This document shows positions 38,465 to 51,346 of a stretch of 64,000 nucleotides of DNA, one piece after another. Under the pieces are notes generated by a model. The model was not told the origin of the DNA. It searched no databases and saw only the letters and a program-made list of their open reading frames with translations. The DNA comes from Lycocorax pyrrhopterus obiensis (taxonomy: Eukaryota > Chordata > Aves > Passeriformes > Paradisaeidae), in assembly GCA_014706295.1 (NCBI GenBank), contig JACSVZ010000002.1, positions 18,026,494 through 18,090,493 on the forward strand, in the 5' to 3' direction. A program made the translations under genes and the position numbers. How positions within the stretch are numbered: position 1 is the stretch's first letter; each line of letters opens with the position of its first letter.

Positions 38465-39250
38465 TCATAGAATCATAGACTCATAGAATGATCTGGCTTG
38501 GAAGGAACCTTAAAGATCACCTAGTTCCAAACCTCCCACCCAAAGGGCAAGGACACCTTCCACTAGACCAGGTTTCTCAAAGACCCATCCAGCCTGGCCT
38601 TGCAGGGATGGGGCAACCACAACATCTCTGGGCAACCTGTTCCAGTGTCTCACCACCCTCATAAGAATTTATTCCTTATATTTAATCGAAACCTACTCTC
38701 TTTCAGTTCCAAGCCATTGCCCCTTGCCCTGTCACTACATGCCCTTGCAAAAAGCTCCTCTTCATCTTTCTTGTGGGCCCCCTTTAGGTACTGGAAGGTG
38801 GCTATACAATCTCCCAGGAGCCTTCTCTTCTCCAGACCGAACAGCCTCAACTCTCTCAGCCTGCCCTCATATGGGAGCTATTCCAGCCCTCTGACCACCT
38901 TTGTCACTGTCTTCCAGATTCATTCCAGCAGGCCCACATTCTTCTTATGTTGGGGACCCCAGAGCTGGAGGCAGTACCTGAGATGGGGTCTCATGAGAGC
39001 AGAGCAGAGGGGCAGAACCCCCTCCCCCAACCTGCTAGCCATGCAGGTCCTTTTGATACAGCCCAGGACTCATTTGGCTTTCTGGGCTGCGAGTGCCCAT
39101 TGCTGTCTTATGCCCAGCCTCTCGCCCACCAACACCCCCAAATCCTTCCCAGGGCTGCTTTGTCCAGTCTGTGTTTGTGCTTGGGATTGCTCCGACCCAG
39201 ATGCAGGACCTTGCATGTGGCCTTGTTGCACTTCATGAGGTTCTCACCTC
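38465..39250 (-). mobile_element. CR1 LINE, 5'-truncated copy with intact 3' terminus
   Basis: On the plus strand it begins with the inverted CR1 3' end: three degenerate octamers (CATAGAAT, CATAGACT, CATAGAAT), then the complement of the conserved 3' tail (TTGGAAGGAACCTTAAAGAT). About 785 bp of the ORF2 end and 3'UTR follow, and the copy stops near TTGCACTTCATGAGGTTC. Many frameshifts and stops make it inactive. CR1 copies are usually 5'-truncated and end in octamer repeats without a poly(A) tail, and this one follows that pattern. Confidence 0.93.
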
Positions 39251-39254
39251 ATGT

Positions 39255-40398
39255 AAGCTAATTCTGTGAGAAAGTTGTTCCTTGCTTCTCTGATATGCAT
39301 TAATTGAGCAAGAGCATTTGCATGACTGTCACAGCCATGAGCCACTGATGAAGCTGTGGATAAAGCTGTGATACTGCAGAAATCTTAAGTTGCAGTTCCC
39401 AGTCAGGAGGAAAATTTTATAGGGTGCCATGTAGTCTACAAAATGATTCAAATGAAGAAGAATTTTCAGTGTAACGCAGCTTTTCAAAACCATAAAATAA
39501 TATGCACCTCACAAAATGCCACATTTCCAAAGGGTGGAGAGGAATCACAGCCTGTCAGACCTCATGTTTCCAGGGAGCGATAACTGAGACACAGGTAAGT
39601 TCATCAACTGCTCAATTCACTCGGGTGTCTCACTCACCTCCTTCCAGATCAAGCTGCAGGCTCTGGACCATCAGGATAGCTGGTGGGCTGATTTGTCTGC
39701 AGTGTCTACAGCTCTGATCTCTCTGGCAACGCAAGCAAAGCAGAACATGATGCTAAAATCACCTTTGTTACAGCTTTTGGCAGTTACCAGTGACTATGCA
39801 ATGAACTGAAGTAATTTAGAACTGTAGAGTTTTAGAAAAAGCAGGTCTCAAAATAATAAAAAAGTCATTAGACTTTCATGCTGCTGCCTAAGCCTCCTTG
39901 GCCCTGAGTCAGGACAGAGCTGAGCTTTGCCAGGCCTGTGCAGAACCAGCCCTGCCACAGCAGCTCCTCTGCTCTACCGACTCCCTGCCTTACACTACAG
40001 CCTTTGTGCCAACAGCACTGGGATTTGTAATGCTATGGAAGGTTTGGGGTTGCATTCAAACTCGTAATTTGTTTAACCTGCTCATGAAAACAAGAGGAAG
40101 ACAACTTTGTTCCAAATGACCACTAGATCCCATCATTAATAAGGAATCTAGTTCCTACTAGGACATCACCAGTAAAAACAAGGCTTGCTGTTAAAAAGAA
40201 GTGTTGCTATGTCCTCTTGAAAAACGGCAGTCACTCTGTGACTCAGGGGCTTTAGACCCAACACTACTGGGACACATGCTGTGAAAAGTGGTAATTGCCA
40301 CTGGGAGTGATGCATGCTGCAAGGGAGAGGGAAGAGGCATTGGGATCAGAGGACAATGACAGGTTGGCAGAAGACAGGGAGAAGGGGCTGAGAGGGTG
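39255..40398. other. Non-coding spacer between CR1 and LTR
   Basis: About 1.1 kb with no recognised gene or repeat. Confidence 0.6.
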
Positions 40399-40399
40399 T

Positions 40400-41005
40400 T
40401 GTGGTTTAACACCAGCCAACAACTAAGTACCACGCAGCCATTTGCTCACTCCTCCACCAGCAGGATGTGGGAGAGAATCGGAAGAGTAAAAGTGAGAAAA
40501 CTCGTGGGATGAGATAAAGACAGTTTTATAGGAAAAGCAGAAGCCGTACATGCAAGCAAAGCAAAACAGGGAGTTAATTCACTGCTTCCCATGGGCAGGT
40601 AGGTGTGTTCAGCCATCTCCAGGAGAGCAGGGCCCCATCACATGTAATGGTGACTTGGGAAGACAAACACCATCACCCCAAATATCCTCCCCTTTGTCCT
40701 TCTTCCCCCCAACTTTATATACTGAGCATGATGTTCTATAGTATGGGATATCCCTGTGGTCAGTTGGGGTCACCTGCCCTGGCTGTGTCTCCTCCCAGCT
40801 TCCCAAGCACCCCCAGCCCCCTCCCTGGTATGGCAGTACAAGAAGTACAAAAGCCCTTGACACTGTGAAAGCACTGCTGTCCAAGCACTGCTGTCCAGTA
40901 ACAAATATCTATATTATCAACACTGTTTTCAGTACAAACCTAAAACATAGCCCTATATCAGTCACTGTGAAGAAAATTAACTCCACCCCAGCCAGAAGCA
41001 GCACA
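40400..41005 (-). mobile_element. Solo LTR of a passerine endogenous retrovirus
   Basis: A block of 606 bp with inverted TG...CA ends (plus: TGTGGTTTAACACCAGCC ... CCAGAAGCAGCACA). It matches an LTR family I recall as very common in songbird genomes; the exact family name is uncertain. Sense is the minus strand: a TATA box (CAGTATATAAA, about 40713-40723) leads to the conserved AAACTGTCTTTATCTCA region (about 40512-40530), with TATAAA just before it as a possible poly(A) variant. There is no second LTR, primer-binding site or gag/pol/env sequence beside it, so it is a solo LTR left by recombination. It contains a perfect 14-bp tandem duplication (40869-40882 and 40883-40896). No target-site duplication is evident, which suggests decay. 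Confidence 0.85.
40869..40896. repeat. 14-bp tandem duplication inside the LTR
   Basis: AAGCACTGCTGTCC occurs twice head to tail without mismatch, within the 5' (U3) part of the minus-sense LTR. Confidence 0.95.
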
Positions 41006-41009
41006 GACA

Positions 41010-44000
41010 GTAAGAGTAAAGTTAAAGGTAATGCAGCAGGGAGAGGTGGGAATACTGGTGGGACAGTGACAGCCCTGCCTGGGACAATGGGGAGTGAAAG
41101 TCACATTTTTCAAATAGTCAGAGAAAAAAAACCATTTTTTGCATGTGCATTAGGCCTGCATTTTGACCTTAGAGTTTACACATGATTTTGAGAACAGTCA
41201 AATTCCTCCTAAACCTTCAGGGGGGAAGGGGGCGGGGCAGGGAGGACCCACCCAAAAAAACCCTAACACCCCAACAGAACCAAGTTTGCATGTTTCACAG
41301 AAATATGACTGTAGAACATCCGTTATTTTAAACCACCCTTCTGAGCTCAGCAGTTGTAGTGTAGGTGGGAGGTGACAATTCAGATCTTTGAGTCCCAAGA
41401 ACTGGCAAAGCGGGCAAGTCATATCAGCTTGGGGCTGGAAAGCAGCTGCTATGTAATTCCCTCTCATCTCCACCAGAACTGCTGAGAAGTGGTTTATGTT
41501 ATTTACAACTACTATAACATTTTCCTGCTTGTAGTCACCATGGCTTCCTATTAAAAAGTAATTTGGTTATATATGGAAGTTTTATATGTAATATAGTATC
41601 TTTAACTCTCTCCCAGGGCTACATTCTCCTCATACAATTATTGCACCTTGATATTGCAAGATTGTTGCACGGCAGCTATGCACAGAGTAATACCTTCAAA
41701 CCAAGTCTATAGAGTTAAATCCCTAAAAACTGACCTATGCTCCCAAGTGGTGACAATGAACCTTGCCAGAGTGCCCAGGACCCTGTGCATGCCCTGGGGA
41801 GACAGCAAAACAGCCCTGGGACTCAGGATCCTACTCACCCGCTTCAGAGACCTGCCTTTTCCTTCTACCTAAGGAGCACCATTCTGTGATGCTGCTGCCC
41901 CTGCCGAGCTCAACAGCATCTCTGCACAGCACTGCGCTCTGCAGAGCAAACATTCCCCAAAGGACTAGCACAGTAATTTTCCTTCTTCATCTCATGGGGC
42001 AGCATAGAAGGAAGACAAGTCAAAAACGGCATTTCAAACATTGTACAGGTGATGATTGACCTTCCATCCCGCTGTAGCTATTACATTCTCCCTTTGAAAG
42101 ATTTTCTTTCAGGAATCTGTATAAACAGAGCCTGCATTTAATTCCTCATCTGCAATAACTAGAGGCAAGGGATGATCTTTCAGGAAGGTGACAGGGTTCA
42201 GGGTTTTGCTGGGATGAGCTTGCCCAGCAGCGCAGCAGCAAAGAGCTCAAATAAGATCCATTCTCAATTATTTTTCCTCCGAAGAAATTAAATCTGGAAA
42301 TTTACAATAAAGCATATAAGAACAAGAAATGTCATATTTTTGTAACAGCCTACTCACATATTTCCCATTCAGAATTCCCTTACTATTTATCAAACTTAAC
42401 CCAGCTGTAAACACTTACTTTAAAAGCCTATAAAGGTGAAATTAACACCCCTTTACAAACATACTTTTCACAGCTCTGTGCTTGAATTACACCATAAAGG
42501 TTGTGAAATTGAAAACAACACATAAATCATGTTTTATCAAATGAAAATTTCTAAAATATATTTTGGCCTTGACTCCTAAGAAACAAGATCTCTCTTCGTA
42601 TTTAATCTCTAGGTGGGAAATGTGTTGCAAAAACATATAAAATGTATTTTTTTATGCCAATGAAACAAAGGCAAAGTTGTAAGTGAGATATAAAACCCAC
42701 GGGTCAGGCCAAAGGAAAGCAAAGCTGCCTCACATGCTGCACTTTCATCTCAGAGACAAACACATTGCTTCCACTTTAGCTGGCACATTTTTGTTGGCCC
42801 TCTCTTCAGCACATTTAGCAAATGCATCAGCATGTACTCAATACAAGAAATATTTAACCAGAATAAGGCTCTCTAAAGAAGGCTTTCAGTCTGAAACTAT
42901 TTTTTCCAAGTGTTAGTCCTTTTAGTAGTGAGAGACGAGAAATCCATTCTTAACTTTTTTGGTGTGTATACAAACATTTTTGTCTATTTATTTTATTGAA
43001 TTTTTTTATTTCTCATCCACAATCCCTACAGATATCTGTATGCAAAAAAAAAAAATCTATACACAAGGCCTGGACTTAAATGACAGCTTCCCTTAAAAAA
43101 AAAAAAAAAAAAAGAAGTTAAAAGTTAAAATGTCTGTGTCAAGACCAAATTTCAGGTGGTTTTTTTCTTGGTTTTAAGCAGTCATGGAACATTCCCTACC
43201 ATAAGGTGCTACCCTCCTTTTCTTTCTAGCTTTAACACTGGAAACAATTCCCAATATTTCCTCCCTATGCTACGGGAATAAACACTCAAAGTTTATGAGG
43301 GGATTAAGTACATAATGGTGATGGTAAACAGACTGAAATAAATATTCGAGCAGAAGATAAATCTGAATCCAGAACTGAATTTGGTAGAAAACCTGTGGCA
43401 TCCCACTGAAGATTTCCATGTGACCAAATGTCTGTAGCATTTTCAGAGCTGCAAAATGCCTCAGTGGCTAGTTACAAGCTCCTTGTGGTATATTTATAGT
43501 TCATAGAAAAAATAAATAAATTTTAAAAGTAAGTGTAACTGACTCAGCAGAGATTTGTACTTTTTTTTTGAGAACTTCTGAGCGAACAGAGAGATTGAAC
43601 TGATTCCATGTTCCAGTGGTGTACAATTTCTTTGTCCTCACACTTCATACTAGACAGGAGTGATACAAGATACCAATGAGATATGCTGGACCACAGGTTT
43701 CTCTGCACAGACAGGACCTGCCTCTTGTCTGCCTTGTCTATCAGTATCAAGTGACCCAAAGAGAAATGATACAGCTGCTGGCTGGAAAGAGCTTAATCCA
43801 GAGAGCAGAGATAAAGCTCAAAGGCTTGAGGAAGCACCAAAAGTCTTAGCAGAGATTAACTCAATCCCTTGACTGAAGTAGAGCATCTACTATTACCTAC
43901 TTGGGCTCCCAGGGTAGAAGCCTTGTTGGCAGAATGATTTCCGGTAGATATTAGAGCTGAGGCCACTGCCAAGGTTCATGTTATATAACCTGTCTCTGTG

Positions 44001-47000
44001 ACGATGGTTCCTCACACACACAGCCTATTCAGAGCAGCCCCCCTCGGGGTTTTGGTTGTAAAAGTTTACATTCTTTTGGGGTTTTGTTTGCCATTTTTGT
44101 TTGGGTTTTTTTAGGTTTTGTTTGTTTGAAATTGTCACAATTTCAGTGTGACAATAAAGTGTTTTGAAGAACAAGTGTACTACGGTATCCCAACAGCCCC
44201 CTTTGCAATAACATGTTTGGTGAAGCTTTCCACAGTTATTATTTCTCTGCAAAACCTTCTTTAATTTACCTAACAGAGCCCAGTGTCGTCTTATTTATCC
44301 ATTTTGGAACATGTTTGTCTGGGGCCAGAGCTAGACAAGAGAAAGAATCTGATTACATAAATGCTACCAAATAGCTGAATTTTTTACTGTTTGGTATAAT
44401 TTCTAGCAATTTCAGATGTTACATAGCCTCTTCAGGGCAACTGCTGTAAAATACTAACTGAAAATGGAAATCTACCAGGAATCACATTCACGTGAATGGT
44501 TCACATGAATTATCGTGAGTATATCCAAAAGGACAGCTACCTAATTGACAAAACATCCATAAATATTTACTTCCTGATAAGTAAGATAACACGCATGCAA
44601 AAAAGTTTAAAAACTAAAAGCAAAATAAATAAATGGAGATTAAGTTTTCAAATACCTATAAAGCATGTGCTGTTAAAATGCTGCTTCCCATCCAAGTCTC
44701 AGTGGGACTGCAGCTTTGCTGAGCCAAATGCTCTACAGCATAACAGGTAGGTTTTTAGCCAACTATTTATTCACCACTTCTATGGGTATAAATCTGAAGC
44801 AAAAAAACTTATTCTACATGTATTCAACTTACCAGTTCAGGAAGAACACAGGCCACATGCACAAACGTTCCTTACCTAAAGCCAACGCTCTCTTTTCACT
44901 GGCTATTACAATGGTGGGAGATAAATGAAAAAAAAGCAATCACTTCTAAAAGCAAAACACTATTTTCTTTTTAATCTACCAGTATTGGTCTCTTTTGTCT
45001 CCATCCTGAGTGTAGCAAAAATGTAACTTGTTGTAAGATAACATTATTACTTCATTAAGAAATAAAAAATTCAAGTGCACTAAAGCTTTTACATCAGCAG
45101 TCACAATGCTGATCTATAAGCTGACATAACCATCTTTCAGAGCAAAAACAAGTCCTTTCACAACCACTTCATTTTGGGCACCACCTTTCCCTCAATTATA
45201 CATAAACAGCAAAACAGCTGTCAACTCCTAAACTCACTCAAATGTCCTATTTAATTAGGTTTGGGTTTACAGCATAACTGCTTTCTAAGGTTAATCCTGA
45301 ATAGGCATATGATTGACAATCAACAAAAATTACCATTAAAAGAAATTTAAAAATTGAAGATAGAGTTTGCAAAAGTAATAGGAATTGTGTTAGTAATTAT
45401 TGGGACAATAATTTTATCATTGCTCCTACCTTAAACCACAAAAGGCAAGGTCAGTCCCGGTAAGTAACCCAATCCAGCAGAGCTGAAGTTTCTCAGGAAA
45501 GCAAACAAATCATATAAACACGTTAGTTAGCTGCTTAATTGCTTGGTCATATCTCAATCTTTAATTCATATGGAAGACAGGCAATTTAGATATAAAACAT
45601 ACTGGTTTGTTTATTTACAAAGGGAGTACATTTTGACCACAGGCTCTCCCTAAAAAATATCAAAAGAAGCTCAGTTGGAGTTCCAAAGATCATGTTATTT
45701 CTAAAAGCAGACGTCTAAACTTGAGTACTGCATCAGCAATGGGAAGAAATATTGCACTTAAGTGATACTGGGTTAAATTGACAGAGTTTACCAAATTCCA
45801 AATCCCTCTCAGAGATATGAAATCATTATTTTCTTGCCCAGAAATGTTGGTTAGTTAAACAGCTGGAAAATGAAGTTTAGCTGTCAGCAAAAATAGAAGT
45901 TTTTTGCAGGAAAAATGCTGGCTCCTTGTACCTGTCAAAATAATACAGTTTTGCTAATGTAATTATGGATTGATTTTTTTAAAAAAAAAGGTATTTCAGC
46001 ATATTTCAGCATTATTTGAGTCTCAGAAATCTGTTAACATGCTTTATGTGATTTTTAAAATCACATTGATCTTTGCAAACCATTTTGACGTTCAACCATG
46101 CTTTAAGCATTTGAAATTCAGTAATAGATGTTCACAGGCAAGAAAAACGCCATGTCTTTGTCTAAGAAATCCTTCCCATTTTTTAATGTGTTGCACCCCT
46201 TCCTTCATCTGCAGCCCCCAAAATCTTGTCAGTACCAGAATTCCATAACTAGACCCTAAGGAGGAGCAGCAGCAGTGACCCTGAAGCTGTCACCAGACCA
46301 AGGGCACAGCAAGTCAGCGTCATCCTGCTGGGGATGTGGGTGAACAAAGGAGATGAAAGGATAGAAGGCGACCTGGGCCCCTTCCCAACCAGATCCCAGT
46401 TCCAACTTTCCTCCTACAGTTGTCTTCTTCCCTGCAGATGCCACTCTGTGCACAGCTTAACTGTGCTACAGTGGTGAAGGTTCAAACACTATGAACCATG
46501 CCTCGTAAGAACAACTCAGTAGGTTTTTTTTCTACAACTTCCAGTAAAAACCTATGAAGTAAAATAAGGATTAAAAGCATAATGGTTTAAAAATGCCCAC
46601 TAAAAATGCAGGAAATGCTGTTTTTTAAGATCACACAAGAAAGATGAGTTCTACTCATCCATGTGTACATGCATCATGCTACTACAACTGCACACTCACC
46701 TTTTCTCCAGAGAAGCCTGATCTTACTCAGTAATTAGGGCAAATTTATGAGAAGATGGAATAATGACCACTCATGCCACAGAAACCTGGAACTTGACAGT
46801 GGTTTATTTCCATTCATTTGCAGTCTGAATATTGTGTATGGGTTTCCTTGTATAAACAGATTTTAAATACTAACTCCAGAAAAAAATGGCTGAAGTACAA
46901 TATATTACTGCATTGCTGTATCTTTTTAATCCATTAATACTACAAACTTGCTATGAAAAAGAGATTATAAATTAAAACTGAACAGGAAATATGAAAGCCA

Positions 47001-50000
47001 CTTTTTTTCAAATGAAACACACACGTACATGTTACAAATCTGCCTGTATGTTAGTAAAAAATCAAAGTTTAAATTTTTCTGCTTCTTTTAAGAAGTTCTG
47101 ACTACACAATTGCATTTGGCAGAGCTGATGTCCTTTCAAACAGTTACTCACCATCTCACACTATTTTCACATAACCATGCAATTCTGAAATGGGACAATC
47201 TTTTTAACACTGAGGCTCAGGAATTTTTTCATTTCACACCATTTTGCACCAACATCCTACGAACACTTATCACTGCATATCAATAAACTGCTGAATAAAT
47301 ATAAAAGAGTATAAGCAAATTATAGGCAAAAAACTGTTAATGACAGGTACTTGTCTCTGTTGTGAAATATCTGCCATCATTTTCTGTTTGGATTTAGAAT
47401 CTATGCATGAGCACACTGACAAATCACTAAAACAAAATTGAAATTTTATCCTCAAAAATCCTATCAACTAATTCCAACATCATAAAAGCAAAAGCAGACA
47501 GAAGAAGTACTTGTATTCAGGTGATTTTGTATAAGGAGTACTGAAATACACCTTTTTTTACAAGTGGCAATAATGTAACAGATTTATTCTGCACACATGT
47601 AATGTACCAGCCAAATACAACAGGGCAGATAAAACCCCGTAGCTGGCGTTAGACAACTTCTGTGTGTCCTAAGGAAGTTGCTAAGCACAAAGTGTCATCC
47701 CTTTCCGAAGAGCAAGCCCTTGACTGAGATGGAAATCAACGATACTTAACACAAATCTTCCGTCTCCTACTTGCCCACCACCCTTATTTTGGGATTAATT
47801 CCTTGCAAACCAATTCAGCTCTTGCAAACGTTGCTTCATGTAACAAAGTCTGTTCAAAACACATGAGAATCTTAACATATCCCTTGCACATTTAGTGACA
47901 GAATGCCATAGTCCCGGCAACCTAAGGAACTCCTGAAATGAAGCGTCCAACATGTCAACTAATTCACAACTGTGTTACAAAATACAGGCAAAGATGACAT
48001 CACAAAGCTTCTGCTCCCACAGACCGAAGTTCACATTTGCTCAGTTTTGAATTAAAGCATTTTCTACCTGACTTACAGAACCATACAAGTGGCATATTGA
48101 AAATCAAGCTCTTCTTCTGACTTACTGTCAATAATAAAAAGCGTGTTGACCAAAGTCCCCAGACAGGTCTAAGCATTAGCTGGGTTATGCAAGTGATCAG
48201 CCAAGGTTAAAATAATGAGTCACTGAAATTAAGATCCAGGACAGTATTTGTCCTTCCCTCGTTACTGGAATTGTTGAACAGAGGACAGTAAGGGAAAACT
48301 TTCATCTACCTCTGCTTTTGCTGGTGGCAAGTGACAACGTTAAAAGCAGTTTCGTAAAGCTCTGTCCACATTAGGATTCCTGCTTCCATAAAATCATTCC
48401 ATGAAACTGCCTCAACTCCTGTTCAAGTGAGACACCACTAGCTTGCACCTGAACCCAGTGTCTCAGCTGAACTTTAAACACCACAGCTATTAAAAAAAAA
48501 ATCACTTTCGTTGTGCCCAAACATCTGAAGTGCCATTTCTGTAATTTCCTTTTAGACACAATATGTAATGCAAGCTGCAAAAACAAGTGCCTTGTTACAC
48601 GCTTCAGCAATACACCCTCAATGTCTTTGCAAACTAGTTCAACAAGTAACCCAGTTTTTTCAAATTCCTTAAAGTTATCTGCATGCCCCTGTGACTCATG
48701 CAGTAGATAAATTGCTGAGGAACTCCGTGGGAACCCATCCCAGGGTCTTGCACAGTTCATTTTTAACACTACTTTATTTGTGACATTTTAATATCATTTT
48801 TATCACAGAGTGAACACTATGCTGTACCAATCCTTTTCACTTAGCTTACTGAGCATTTCTAAGGTTTGTGCTGCAAAACACAACAAAATTTATGATCACA
48901 ATTCATGATACAACTGAAAATGGTAACTTTAGAAGACCTAAAATAAGTATGTTTGGAGCTTTTTTGAAGGTTTGGGATATTCACAACTTTGAATGAATTA
49001 ATCATATCCAACCCAAAACCTAAGCAGCCTGGATACAATGTTTTTAATCAGTCAACACATCACCGGGAGTTACTGATGCTGTATCAAGAGTTTCATGTTT
49101 CGAGTCACACAAGTAGCCATTTTCCCCATAAACTACCTCTGTTCCTTCCGAACACATCCACATCCAGCCTTGCTCTCACCTCAAAACTCAGCTTTCTAAA
49201 GATTCAGTCATTAAGCAGTAGTGGACTAGAAAGACTGGGGGTTTCCCACCACTGTTTGCACTTCAAAGAAAAAGCACAACTGTGTGTAAAGAAAATGGGC
49301 AAAAATATCATATTTACCAATATTTGGGAAAAAAAATAGTATTTAAATCTACTCTTTGTACCACATAAACCAGTAACAAATACATACAAAATCAGTCCTG
49401 CAGCTCTTTAGCACATGTGCTCAATTAAGACTGATGCATTTCAGCTATGTAGTTACTTTTTAATCCTGACTTAAACCGGGTACCCTTCTGTTGTTTAAGG
49501 ATGGGACCTTCTCCTATTCTGAGAGCAGGGGCTGATTTGCAAACACACATGCACATTTGTAAACACGTTTTAACAACTTGCAAGGAATTTCCATCTCGTA
49601 AGTGGAGTAAAAAGCTGTATTTCCTTACAACATTACTTCTATTCATGTAACAAGAGGGTGCCAAGGTATCACCAGTGACAGAACAAATCTCAGGCAAGTT
49701 TGGGGCTACCTGCAGAATGGGGGTTCCCGAAGGCCAATGTTCAAGCCCAAGTGTGCACACTCCAGCAGAGAGCTGGCTCACCACCAACCCTGGTGTCACC
49801 AGCTCATGTACTGTGCTTGAGAACACCTCCTAAGGCATGTCAATATACAAAATTGCTTCTCATTGGCAAAGAGATATACTAAGATCTCTTGCAGTAAGAA
49901 TATAATTACAGATACTCAGTTGTCCTTAAATGCTTGCTTTTCTGTCTTTCACATATTGACAGACACCAGAATTATCAGTGGTTCACATTCGTAAAGTACT

Positions 50001-50110
50001 ATGCCCCTTCTTCCCACATCGTAAGAGGAGAGACTAAGGCAGAGAAGCTAAACAAGAGGTCCTGTGAACCCACCCGCAATTCTTCCCCACACCAGGAATG
50101 CACAGGATAG
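41010..50110. other. Non-coding stretch downstream of OTUD1
   Basis: About 9 kb of AT-rich sequence. Holds A-runs at about 43049-43060 and 43095-43113 and a G/T-rich tract at about 44040-44130. ORFs up to about 130 codons occur but none shows recognisable domains or exon signals. The 70-codon plus ORF ending at 43872 has a charged, protein-like end but no known match. Confidence 0.5.
43095..43113. repeat. Poly(A) homopolymer, 19 bp
   Basis: An uninterrupted run of A. It has no obvious processed-gene copy upstream of it on the plus strand. Confidence 0.95.
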
Positions 50111-50117
50111 CAAAAAA

Positions 50118-51346
50118 GAGCACAAGTAAAATTATATTCTTTATTCATTCCATTTTAGCTGTGAATATTCCTATTATACAAATACAGTATAAATTCCAAA
50201 ATCACAATATATTACAAAATAAAAAAGTACAAACTGCATTACTTAATAAATATATCTAACAAGTTAATCAGAAAGTAGAAGAGACAGAATTCAGATTGGA
50301 AACATTTAAATGTTTGACCCAGCAAACCATACAAACCTCAATTTAAGTATTTTTTTCTTTTAAACCATAATGTAGAATACCATTCCTGATTTCTTGACTA
50401 GAAAATAAAGTCAAGTGAATAAAATGTTGTGATCAGATAATGATTTGTTGGTGAAACACCAGTGCCAAAAAAAGAAGCAGGGCTTATACAAAAGACACCA
50501 AAACCCCAGAAACAAGAACACAAACACTGAGGTGCAGCCAAGGCAATTACTGCCAAAGCAGGAGACTATTATCTAGTCACAACATTCTATTGCAAGTTAA
50601 TGTTCTGTTATTATAGATAAATAATATAAATGGAGCAGAGGGTGAGCCAACCAGGCAACAAGAGGCCAGTTTACTCAAAACAGTAATTAAACACAGAAGA
50701 GTCAATTGCTCCCTGCACTGTTCACGTGTAGCTGTAAGCTGCATTCCAACTGGCTCAAAGGACCTGTTCTGTGCTCCAGGCAGAGAAAGCAGCTGTTCCT
50801 AAAAGCAGTCTGTTCTTACATTGCTGCACTTTTACAAAAGCCATTCTTTTAATTTTGCAAGAAAATACTCACAATAGTTTCATCAGCTAGGGGGGTCAGT
50901 TTGACATCAACCTCATTTGGTAAAAATATAAGGTTTATGGGTAAAAAACACAGCAAAAAATAGCTGTTACATCATAAGCCTTATTTACAAAAACTGTTTA
51001 CAAACGTTTTTGGCTGTACAGCTGAAAGCCAGATACTAATGTAAGATGTAGAAGATGGAGGTAACAGTTTAAAAATAGTGTGCAAAAAATACATTCTTAT
51101 AGAAAATAGACAGTGGGGAGGGAAGAGACAAACATACACAGAGAAACCTGCTTGCAAATAACCCGAGGCTAAGTTTTTACAACAGAATATTACAAATACG
51201 TCCGTATTTATCCCCCACAATCTACAGTCCTTCTCAGTCTGGGGTGCTGCTGCTTCATTAAGGATTAAGGCATCACCATCACAGCCAGCACACCTTCTCT
51301 CTGTCAGTCCCTGCAGCAAAGCTCCCAGCCTGCGGCCCAGGCGGTC
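50118..51346 (-). other. OTUD1: Probable OTUD1 3' untranslated region
   Basis: This AT-rich stretch directly follows the OTUD1 stop codon on the minus strand and ends just after a canonical AATAAA (TTTATT on plus at 50140-50145). A variant ATTAAA at 50848-50853 could give a shorter form. At least four AUUUA pentamers are present (plus TAAAT at 50247, 50307, 50618 and 50627), which is typical of short-lived regulated mRNAs. The length of about 1.2 kb is plausible for an OTUD1 transcript. The exact cleavage point is inferred. Confidence 0.65.
50140..50145 (-). terminator. Poly(A) signal AATAAA, probable OTUD1 distal site
   Basis: AATAAA on the minus strand, about 1.2 kb beyond the OTUD1 stop codon. 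It is the only exact AATAAA I found in that interval. Cleavage would be expected about 10-30 nt further on, near 50110-50130. Confidence 0.6.

Noticed and set aside
38600..39238. 212-codon plus ORF
   Set aside because: It is antisense to the CR1 element.
43660..43872. Charged 70-codon plus ORF (ending EINSIP)
   Set aside because: The composition is protein-like but short, and no family was recognised, so it is not reported as a gene.
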